Origin: Chara braunii
Taxonomy: Eukaryota > Streptophyta > Charophyceae > Charales > Characeae
Assembly: GCA_003427395.1 (NCBI GenBank)
Contig: BFEA01000166.1
Location: 2,571,684-2,597,599, forward strand
Length of the DNA stretch: 25,916 nt
Direction: 5' to 3'
Positions 18,381-25,916 of this stretch are shown in pieces. Each line of letters starts with the position of its first letter. The first letter of the stretch is position 1. A model generated the notes under the pieces. That model did no database searches. It saw nothing but the letters and a program-made list of their open reading frames with translations, and was not told where the DNA came from. The position numbers and the translations under genes are program-made.

Positions 18381-20036
18381 GTGGTATCAAAGAAGGTGAG
18401 GATCACGAACATGAGGCGCAAACTAGCAGAAATAGAGAAGAGAACCGCAGAGTACAAGGCAAAATTGATCGAGGAGATGATGATTGGAAGCGAGGAAGAT
18501 CTCCCACAGGAAGAACCGCGGGATGAACGGAAGGCCAGCCGAGGCGGCATTGGGCATAGAGGAAAAGGTAGTGACCGCAGAGGAACACCCAACAAGAGAG
18601 GGAAGGAGAAAGATAACTCCCTTGGAATGAAAGCAGAGAAGGCTACAAACCCGCCAGCCATAGACACCAGGGCAAGCCGCCTGCCGACCGCAATGCGAGG
18701 GTGCGAGGGAGTCTGGAGCCTTAGAGAAAGGGTGTTGGGGTGGTTTGACCCGGAGGGGACTACAAAAACTAGAGAAGGATAGAGGGCCGACAAGGAAGGG
18801 CAGGAAACCAGTACGGCAGGCGAGACCAACAGCTCCGAGGGTGGCCTCATGAAGATGGTGTCGTCGCTCGCATGAGCAATAAACAAAAATCAAGGCTAAC
18901 TCGCAAACCCTAAGAAAAAGTTGACGTTTGACGGGGCAAACATGACAGAGTTCCTAATAGATTACGAGAACCTGACCGCGTTGTTGAAATGGAGTGAAGA
19001 GGTGAAGATGGACCATGTAGGATAGCATGTGTCGTTGAGCCTAGGACGAGAGGCCGCAAGTTGATCTTGGAAGAAAATTCGGGATGTAATGATGAGGAAG
19101 TACCTGGCGGTTGAGAAGATGGCAACAAAGGCCGAATTAGCAGTAGTACAATGGAAGAACTTCGCAACGTACAAGGACTTCCTGAGAGAATTTACCCTGG
19201 TAGCGCTAAGGATCCCCGGGGTAACGGACTGGATAACGAGTAAGTATTTCCTCAGGCAGTTCTCCGAGTTCGATAAAGACAAGATTATGTCGGCTTACCA
19301 ACAAACGAGCAAATTTGTGAACACCAGGGATGTTAATTTCAGTACGGTAACGGACCTGGCCAAGAAAACGGTAGTGACCGAAACGTTGGGCTTGCTTAAG
19401 GAAGGGGAGATCATAGATCTGACCGGCAAGACGGGCGACAAGGTAAAGAGGGGGATCGAGAGTCTACATGAACGCGTGCACGGAGTTGACAATAACATAG
19501 AAAGGGTGGAGAACGCGTTGATGGTTATATAGACACAAGTATCCCCACCCCCCCTCGCTCCCCTAGAAGCCGTAGTCCTGGCAGGAGTGGTCAACCGAGG
19601 GTTCAGTCGGAGAGATCCCGCTAATGAGCATTGTAGATATTGCACAGCGATTGGACATTATGTGCGAGTTTGCCCAAAGCTCAACCACGACATTACAAAA
19701 AGGAGATGTACCAGGTCATTAAAAGGAGAGATATTCATACCTCAAAGAGAACGAGTGAACTGAAACTCGCCGGGAGGAATGCGGCGCGTCGTTATCATCC
19801 TCAATGGGTTAGAGATAGCCGCGGTAGAAGTCGAACCGGTGACCGATATCGTTTGGGACCAACTCCGAGGGCGGGGGGCACAAGTCAACTTAATCCTAGA
19901 AAGCGACGGACGCGACAGGGTGAACACGACTACTCGACTAGGGACGGTTGGAAGCAGAATTATCCTTCACACTGTGATGGAAGAGGTTGCTCGGGGCTCC
20001 GCGACCCAAGCAGAGTCCGAGACCGGGGAACCATAA
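18381..20036 (+). pseudogene. Element B gag with CCHC zinc knuckle, multiple stops
   Basis: Gag packages element RNA in virus-like particles. One frame runs throughout; the first ATG is at 18411, after an open GTG at 18381. The N-terminal ~130 residues are charged and probably coiled (RKLAEIEKRTAEYKAKLIEE). The Retrotrans_gag-type domain spans about 18921-19530, with LTFDGANMTEFL, ALLKWSEEVKMDHV, MMRKYLAVEKM, NFATYKDFLREFTLVALRI and YFLRQFSEFDKDKI. A zinc knuckle, C-x2-C-x4-H-x4-C (CRYCTAIGHYVRVC), lies at 19632-19673. Stops interrupt the frame at 18780, 18873, 18897, 19023, 19062, 19530 and 19761, and it closes at 20034-20036. Several sit where Gln (CAG) or Trp (TGG) would fit. The wording resembles charophyte retroelement gag as I recall it. 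Confidence 0.88.
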
Positions 20037-21244
20037 AAAGTTTACGGGAAGCGTAGGGAAGAGGAACCTACGAACAAGGTCACCGCTGCCAAGAAAAAGT
20101 TTATGTATCAAATCCCGATCCTAACCATGCTAGAGATTGACGACACCCTTAGCAGATTACTAGGAACCATGGTGTTAGTATCCTTTCAGACCATGTTGCA
20201 AGCAAGCCCAGACTGCTCAAAGGGCTTAGACAACTATTGACTCGCCGGCGAGTGGAGATAGACGAAAAACCGGAATCGCAGGAAGAGGAAAAAGAGGAGG
20301 AAGCTTCGCAAAAGGTTGCTAATCTTCAAAGGAGTCTTGGAGATTTTCAGGATCGAAAAAAAACTTTTGTGGATATCCGCTTGAGCTTGTCAGATCCTGA
20401 AGATGGAGAAGTCATGAGGGCCCCACCCGGGACGAAGCTTAGTTTCCATGCGTTGTCCGTAAGAAAGTTAAAGGTGCAGATCGGGACCCATCACACAGAC
20501 GCCCTGGTAGACAGAGGTGCGAAAATCACACTCATAACTTAAAGAAAAGATTGCGCAACAATTACCGGCTGTGTGGTGAACAAGGAAGTAATGGGGAGCA
20601 TCCGAGGGGCCGGTGGAGAGATCCCGCTTTTAGGGTACCTCACCAAATGTGCGGTCAAGACAGGCATCCGGGAGTCGATTTGGTCATTTCAGCGGATGAC
20701 CGTATTAGACGAAATGAACCACGACATAATCCTCGGAAAACCATGGTGTATCAATGTAGAAATGATACGGATGCATCTGCATGATGGCACGTACATGGTA
20801 GACTTAGAGGACCCAGTAACGGGTCGTGGGGAGCTCCTCTGACTCATCGAGACCGGAGGAGACCCGCCTAAAAGAAAGTTAGCAACATGGTCGCTGTCAT
20901 TCGAAGATAGCGCTTGAAACGGGGTCTTTGCGCGAATGGAGGGTATGAGAGAAAATGTAGAAATTATGATTGAGGAAGCGTTCAATAAGAAAAAATGGAT
21001 TAAGATAAACCTGCCTCAGAAGAAGAGGAGGCAGGAGGATAAAATCTTAGGTGTCATGGTGACGGAAAGGGAATCAGAAGTTGAACTTGGGGTTAGTCTC
21101 CCTAAGCGAAAAGAGGTACGGATAGAGGTACCGGAAGTTAAACTCGAGATCCCCGATTTATTACAGCTCATCAAAACTATCATGTATCACAAAGTAGGGG
21201 TGGATCCGACGACGCTGGCCAAGTTTGAACGGTCACAACGATAG
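20037..21244 (+). pseudogene. Element B protease region, frameshifted
   Basis: After the stop at 20034 the gag frame continues to about 20206, where one base appears lost and the reading moves to another frame. A Glu-rich segment (EEEKEEEASQ) precedes an aspartic protease. The active-site loop reads ALVDRGA (Asp codon 20510-20512) where active enzymes have Asp-Ser/Thr-Gly. The C-terminal IILGKPW motif is at 20726-20746. Stops occur at 20540, 20840 and 20915. The last part (20936-21244) is charged and has no domain I recognise; it may be the linker leading to reverse transcriptase. The last two TGA codons could be former CGA. Protease normally cuts the Gag-Pol precursor; this copy could not be made and lacks the catalytic Ser/Thr. 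Confidence 0.82.
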
Positions 21245-21616
21245 GAAGAGTCATCATTTAAGAATAAAAAACAGTGTCACCCATTTCAAGTCCTGAAACG
21301 CTAAAGGATCGATAAACCATGCTCCTTCTCATGTGACATGTATCTTTCACCTGATCGTGGAAGTTTACGTGGCACGCCCCCTTGCTTCTTCCTCCTTTTT
21401 TCTTCTTTTGTTCCCTTGTGGTGGTACGTTGCACCAAAAACATTGAATTCGTGAAAACCTAACAAAAGCATAAAACCTAACATTTTTTATAGAATGAAAA
21501 AGTGAAAGTCAAACTCTTATTTTTGACACATAAAAGACAGCGTTTTTAACTGTTTCCCGAGAAAGGAGGCAAAAAAATGGCAAAACGTCTAGTGATTATC
21601 AAAATGTGCAAGAAAA
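21245..21616. other. Non-coding stretch after truncated element B
   Basis: The pol frame is not resumed here in any frame I could recognise, although RT would be expected next. Sequence composition becomes AT-rich after about 21400. It contains no other feature apart from the left target duplication of the next element (21609-21616). Confidence 0.5.
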
Positions 21617-21989
21617 CTAGGCTACCAGTTGTCAGATGGCAGGACGTCTTGGCTGGACGTCCTGGGGCGGACAGTCAGGGGGGTCCCGGACAACTCCATT
21701 TTTAGTAATTAAAAACACGAAAAAAGTAAAAAAAAAAGGTTTTTATTTTATTTTATTTTTTATTTTAAAATTGGCAACGAATTTGGATGTGATTCCAAGG
21801 CAAAAAGTGTTCAGTTTTTTTTTCTGTACAAAATACTTTTTGTTCAGATTTTTCTGATGACGGTTTTTTTTTTTTTTTTTTTTTTTTCCGGGCTNGGACA
21901 GACTGCCCGGGGAGGACGTCCGCCCAGTTGTCCGATCGGACAACCCCGGACGGTCAGGGGGGTCCCGAACGTCCGATCAGGTAACCTAG
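21617..21989. mobile_element. 373-bp non-autonomous hAT element
   Basis: Inverted ends CTAGGCTACC and GGTAACCTAG differ at one position. A perfect 8-base target duplication CAAGAAAA stands at 21609-21616 and 21990-21997, which is diagnostic of the hAT superfamily. Both ends are GC-rich and hold palindromic GGACGTCC, GTCCGATCGGAC and GGTCAGGGGGGTCCC motifs, while the middle is AT-rich. It contains a 24-base T run at 21864-21887 followed by CCGGG, shared with the element at 22264. One N is at about 21895. It has no transposase, so it would depend on an enzyme encoded elsewhere. Confidence 0.88.
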
Positions 21990-22024
21990 CAAGAAAATCC
22001 TTTCCAATAAAAAAACATATTATA

Positions 22025-22118
22025 AGACTATAAGTCATTCTCAGTAGATTGAAAAAAACATAGCTCAAACAAGACTATAAGTCATTCTCAGTAGATTGAA
22101 AAAAACATAGCTCAAACA
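22025..22118. repeat. 47-bp perfect tandem duplication
   Basis: Two identical adjacent units, each starting AGACTATAAGTCATTCTCAG, run 22025-22071 and 22072-22118. A diverged third copy starts at about 22195, and shorter AGAACTATAA fragments recur at about 22254 and 23306. The next hAT element inserted into one such AACTATAAA motif. Confidence 0.92.
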
Positions 22119-22263
22119 AGACAATCTCTAAGGACTGCAAGACGAACTCGAAAGACGTTAAAAAAAGACAGTTTCAATAAATACTCATTTATAGAACTAT
22201 AAGTCGTTTTCAGCAGTTTGGTAAAAATCAAGTTCTGCGAAAACTAGTTTATAGAACTATAAA

Positions 22264-23005
22264 CAGGGTTACCAGCCCGTACGTACGGAGACCCCCAGGC
22301 GGACCTCCGTACGTTCGGGCGTTCGGGGTCTCGTACGGGGTCCGAACCCGACGGCATTCGGCCCCCGCCAAAAATTATTTCGGGGCCGGAAAATAACGTT
22401 TTTTTTCTGAATTGTTTTGTATGAGTTCTCTATGACGTGAGGTACATGCCTATAAATTTTCAAGTCATTTGGCTTAGTCAAATAAGAATTAAAAATCGCC
22501 AAAGATGGCGGTGTCAAAACGTGCTCGCCCACGTTTTTTTTCACTTTTTACTTTTTGTTTCCACTTTAGTTCGGGGTCTAAACAATTTTATTATTTTTTG
22601 AAACGTTTTCAGTGGGTTTTGTATTATCTGAAGTACACCTCTCCTAATTTTCAGGACATTTAGCTACGCCAAAACTAAATGAAAAATCGTTGAAGATGGC
22701 AGTGTCGAAAAGATGCTCGCGCACTCACTAAATTTAATTCTTTTTTTATTTTTATTTATTTTTATTATTAGTATTTGTTCTATGTATTTTATTTTTATTT
22801 CAAATTTGGTAAGGAATTTGAACGTAATGCTCAGGCTTGTTTAATTTATTTTTCTCCATAACAGATATTCTTTTTCAGATTTTTTTGATGATTTTTTTTT
22901 TTTTTTTTTTTTTCCGGGTACGCGTTCGGCCCGAACGGCCGAACGTATCCCCAAGGGGTCCCATACGTTCAGGCGTTCGGCCCGCCCTGAACGCTGGTTA
23001 CCCTG
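22264..23005. mobile_element. 742-bp non-autonomous hAT element with internal duplication
   Basis: Ends CAGGGTTACCAGC and GCTGGTTACCCTG are inverted repeats with one mismatch. The 8-base target duplication ACTATAAA is perfect (22256-22263 and 23006-23013). CAGGG is a classic hAT terminus. The outer 60-90 bases are GC-rich with CGTACG and TTCGG palindromic motifs. Inside, a ~190-bp unit is present twice (about 22379-22569 and 22570-22740), each with GAGGTACATG or GAAGTACACC, AAAAATCG, AAGATGGC and GTGTC. The right part, with TTCAGATTTTT, a 22-base T run (22892-22913) and CCGGG, is homologous to the smaller element at 21617. No transposase is encoded. Confidence 0.9.
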
Positions 23006-23013
23006 ACTATAAA

Positions 23014-23652
23014 ATAGTATAAATAAATATAATCAATTTTTACGTTTACTTAAAATACTTGTCGAAAAATATATGTTATGTAAAAGAAGAATTCAAACAA
23101 CTTTTGCCCCGGAGACATCTTCAAATTCTTAGTCAACCACGATGTAAAATTAAAAAATGGAAAAATGTTTTAATAAAAAAATAATAAAAAATCATATATT
23201 CGTCCATGTATAAAGGAACATATCCAAGAGAATGTATTCGTGAATAGGAGAATATATGTGCGTGTTTGGGAACCCCCGAATAGTTTCATCATGCTTCATA
23301 CCTTATAGAACTATAAATTTAATTTTTTAAAATTAAAAAAAATTATGATATTTCAATTTTTGAACAATCGGTGTTTTGCAAGGTAGTGATTTTTTTGTAA
23401 AAAAACTTACTTCTATCCTCACCACTTCCAGTGGTTTTGAAAAAATATTTTTCTATTCATTTTTTGCGGTTAATTTACTTCACATAGAATGTTGTTCATG
23501 TAGGAGGCCTGAAAAATGTACTATCAGAATCTTTAAAAATTTTCATGCAAACCTAACAATTTTTTTTGTTAGGTTTTCATGAATTTTATGTTCAAACTGA
23601 ACAGGCGCAAAATTTGTACTAAAATGGGTAGGGAAAAAAAAAAAAAAAAAAA

Positions 23653-23689
<37 letters not shown>

Positions 23690-24289
23690 TCTTCAAAAAT
23701 AAATTGTTGCCTGTCAAAACGGGCATCTGCAGCTTACCTCTGGGGACTATAATTCCACGCTAGTTCCTTATGCGCCACATGACGCTTCGACTTTTTGTTT
23801 ACTTATTTGTTATTGTTTTTTTTTTCTTCTGTCCTCGTTGGATTTAAGCCAACGATCCCATCACAAGGCACATCTGTGAGCTATTGAAGTGTAAACCCAA
23901 GTTCGAGTCCTTCTTGACCCAAAACAAATTCAAAGATTTTTTTTTTCTTCGATTTATGCGTGTCATCATTGCGGAGGGTCACTTCGAATGACACGACCAC
24001 TTTCAACCGCGAGATATTGAAGATCATGTGATCGAAATCAGACGCGCCATTTTGGTTTTGGTAAGTGGCCAAGTCCAAAAGGAGCTAGCCCAATGGAGCA
24101 TTCTGACTTCGATCCTGGTATCTACAACGTATCAGACCAGTATGTTGTCTATTGGGCTTGCTCTTGCTTCTCATATAACAGGAGCAATCTTTCTATATGA
24201 ACAACTTTGTCCCCAATAGCCTGCTTGCTTGTGGTCGGGTAGGCCTTGCCTGCCTGCCCCTTTCCCAGTGACGGTTGTCCGTCCACGAC
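23014..24289. other. AT-rich gene-free stretch with a long poly(A) tract
   Basis: I find no coding or RNA gene. A nearly continuous A run occupies 23634-23686, broken by TT at 23656-23657. It could be a retroposon tail but nothing upstream identifies one. GTTCGAGTCC at 23901-23910 looks like a B box but has no A box at the right distance. Open frames here have no recognisable domains. Confidence 0.5.
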
Positions 24290-24345
24290 TTAAATATAAA
24301 TAAATAAATAATTTAATAAATAAATATAAATAAATAAATAAATAT
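24290..24345. repeat. (TAAA)n microsatellite
   Basis: Imperfect TAAA units with occasional TATAAA or TTTAA interruptions. The flanks (24346-25020) hold no gene; 24800-25010 is rich in CACACA and ACATAC. Confidence 0.85.
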
Positions 24346-25042
24346 GTGTTCCATTTATGATTTCTCCCTTGTCGCGGCCCCATACTCGGCGCGGCTACTA
24401 TTTTTCTTAGCCTAGTTAGGCTCTGAATCACGTGGCAGTCGCGCACCATTATTTTAGATAGGATAGATTTAGTTTTAACATTCTCATGCCCGCATGCCTT
24501 CTGAGGCTTAGTTGAAAGCGCAATACAACCGGCCACGCCGTTTATCCCTGACGTCGGCACACATTTGGATTTAAGTTTAAAATAATTATAGCTTCTCCGT
24601 CGTCGGTCACGTCTGAAGAACTTCCAGCAGACGCGTTAACCTCATCAATCGGCCCGACATTCAAAATACCGAGCAGACACCCTTGTAATGGTTTATGCTT
24701 CGACACTGGACTTGGGGGGATCCTGTCTCGTAGGCCTATCTCTACCACACAAACATACATGAGATACTATCCCAAATATTATCTACGGGCACAACCACGA
24801 TACGCAGTCTATCACATACCATACACACACGTAGGTCAAGGCACACACACATGCTAGTGGAGGTGAGCACCTCTCACCAGTACTTACTTCACATATGCTC
24901 CATCATGGTGGGGAGCAGCGTCTGCCATGAAATCAGGTCCACACACACATTACAAACATACGCATAGCCTTACGAGCGCATACCTAGGATACAGACTATA
25001 CAAACACATACACAACCATAGGGTTGGGAAGAGATTATGATG

Positions 25043-25385
25043 AACTGATAATGATGATAGGCATCTCGATGATAAGTACCCCACCTTAAAATCAGCTAGA
25101 AGTGTGTTGGGCGAGTAGAGTGCGAGAGTCGTTGGTTGGGCTGGATTAACTAATGATGATGATGGGCGTATGGATGATAAGTATCCTGCCTTAGAATCAG
25201 CTAGAATGTGACACTGTGCGGCAGACTAGGGCTGTCACAGTGGTGAGCGAGTAGAGGGTGTGAGTCACTGGTTAGTCTGGATTAACTGATGATGATAGGC
25301 ATTTCGAGGATAAGTACTCCAGCTTAAAATCAGCTAGGACTGCGGTGGGCAAGTAGAGGGCACGATTTACTAGTTGGTCAACTTA
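25043..25385. repeat. Three-copy tandem repeat of 105-133 bp
   Basis: The marker GATAAGTA falls at 25071, 25176 and 25309, giving periods of 105 and 133. Each unit contains AACTGATGATGAT (or AACTAATGATG), GGCAT/GGCGT, AATCAGCTAG, a GAGTAGAG or AAGTAGAG block and a TGGATTAAC or TGGTCAAC end. The longer period of unit 2 comes from about 30 extra bases (around 25207-25240) that include GACTAGGGCTGTCACAG. Confidence 0.85.
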
Positions 25386-25420
25386 GGGGCTAGCAGGAGA
25401 TTGGACCGGAATACAAGTCT

Positions 25421-25587
25421 GTCTGATTCTGGACACGTTCCACGCAGAGATGCAGAAAAACCCCTCCGTCCCATTCACTACTACCCCGATTCCAGTCCCT
25501 GGCCCAGACCCAACTACCAAAGAGGACCCCAATAAATGTCTGGCAATGTCTTATTCTGGACGTGTTCCACAAAGAGATGCAGAAAAC
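25421..25587. repeat. ~40-bp segment duplicated at 127-bp spacing
   Basis: GTCTGATTCTGGACACGTTC at 25421 and GTCTTATTCTGGACGTGTTC at 25548 are both followed by CCAC, AGAGATGCAGAAAA. A weaker GACCGTGTCCAGAACTC block at about 25770 may be a third, inverted trace. Open frames from 25450 to 25862 show no domain. Confidence 0.75.
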
Positions 25588-25846
25588 GACCACTCGCAAA
25601 TTTCCGCACCAGATTCAGATGCTTATTCCAATCCTCTTTGCCAATAGGACATCCCCCTCCGCCGAACGGTACCCTCCTGCCAACTTTCTGCCTCCCCGCA
25701 CACGCTTTCGATTCAAGATGCCTGCCACTGGACCTGCGTACTCACACCAGCACTATCATAAATATATCTGACCGTGTCCAGAACTCAAGGCAAATCCAGA
25801 ACTCATGTACAATGCCTCTCTGCAACAGTGGTGGGAAAGTGTTTTA

Positions 25847-25902
25847 CAGGGTGCAAAAATGACGCCGAAGTCATTTTAGGGCCTTCGACACTTTTTGCCC
25901 TG
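25847..25902. repeat. Inverted repeat at the window end, possible element terminus
   Basis: CAGGGTGCAAAAATGACGCC on the left faces a right arm that reads CAGGGCAAAAAGTGTCGAAG when reverse-complemented, around a short loop. The eight bases beside each end do not match, so it is not a complete hAT element. It may be a subterminal hairpin at the left end of an element that continues outside the window. Confidence 0.45.
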
Positions 25903-25916
25903 TTTGGGGGCAAATG

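Larger units (their letters stand above)
12688..21244 (+). mobile_element. Gypsy element B: 5' LTR, PBS, leader, gag and protease; pol not seen
   Basis: The unit reads left to right as LTR (12688-17412), tRNA-Asp primer site, leader, gag and protease, in the order expected for Ty3/gypsy. Recognisable coding sequence ends at 21244, and no RT, RNase H, integrase or 3' LTR appears in the remaining 4.7 kb. It is related to element A by LTR homology, but its protein sequence after protease is unlike A's, so the two are probably different families or subfamilies. At least ten in-frame stops and one frameshift make it non-autonomous as it stands. Confidence 0.85.

Noticed and set aside
18382-18393. 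Initiator tRNA-Met primer site (TGGTATCA)
   Set aside because: Only eight bases match, it lies at the start of the gag reading frame, and LTR homology ends nearly 1 kb earlier beside a much better tRNA-Asp site.
8009-21244. A single gypsy element rearranged by self-integration into an inverted form
   Set aside because: That would require A and B to be complementary halves. Both contain the protease C-terminal motif (VLLERTW in A, IILGKPW in B) and their following sequences differ, so they are separate elements.
23860-23960. tRNA or SINE at the B-box-like GTTCGAGTCC
   Set aside because: No A box at 30-60 bases upstream, no cloverleaf, and no flanking duplication.
1-25916. CRISPR arrays, operons or other prokaryotic systems
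   Set aside because: No direct repeats with regular unique spacers, no bacterial-type gene packing, and clear plant-type retrotransposons and snRNA and tRNA retrocopies.

Overview
This is a repeat-dense eukaryotic window in which nearly every recognisable feature is a transposable element or the remains of one. The gag and pol fragments belong to Ty3/gypsy retrotransposons of green-plant type. The primer-binding site matches plant tRNA-Asp, as in Athila-like elements. The wording of the gag and RT polyproteins reminds me of elements from charophyte algae such as Chara, but that is an impression and was not tested by search. I found no intact host protein gene. Two single Ns (about 693 and 21895) and a 907-base N block (11227-12133) show a draft assembly.

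Layout. 1-3963: microsatellites, a reverse-strand U2 snRNA retropseudogene (474-561), a 580-bp TIR element with TA target duplication holding a tRNA-like SINE (764-1343), a diverged dispersed repeat in two copies, and a 528-bp element with hAT-like ends (2978-3505). 3964-12687: gypsy element A on the minus strand. It has a ~4.0-kb 3' LTR (3964-8008), then integrase, reverse transcriptase and the end of protease, read leftward from 12687 to 8060. It is full of stops, has lost RNase H, and carries two DNA-transposon insertions: a 751-bp MITE in integrase and a GC-rich CACTA-like element that contains the N gap. 12688-21244: gypsy element B on the plus strand, with a ~4.7-kb 5' LTR (12688-17412), tRNA-Asp primer-binding site (17418-17435), leader, gag with a CCHC zinc knuckle, and protease. 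RT and integrase are not seen. 21245-25916: two related non-autonomous hAT elements with perfect 8-bp target duplications (21617-21989 and 22264-23005), several tandem repeats, poly(A) tracts, and no gene.

The central feature is architectural. The two long LTRs start with the same TGTCGGGC end and face each other in opposite orientation across element A's coding remnant. Together they form an imperfect inverted repeat with arms of about 4.0 and 4.7 kb. Homology stops exactly at the inferred LTR ends, which identifies them as LTRs of two related elements and not as terminal inverted repeats of one unit. Element B's LTR abuts the protease region of element A, so B most likely inserted into A. 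Order of events: A inserted, then B and the smaller DNA elements inserted into A, while both accumulated nonsense mutations, many of them consistent with C-to-T decay.
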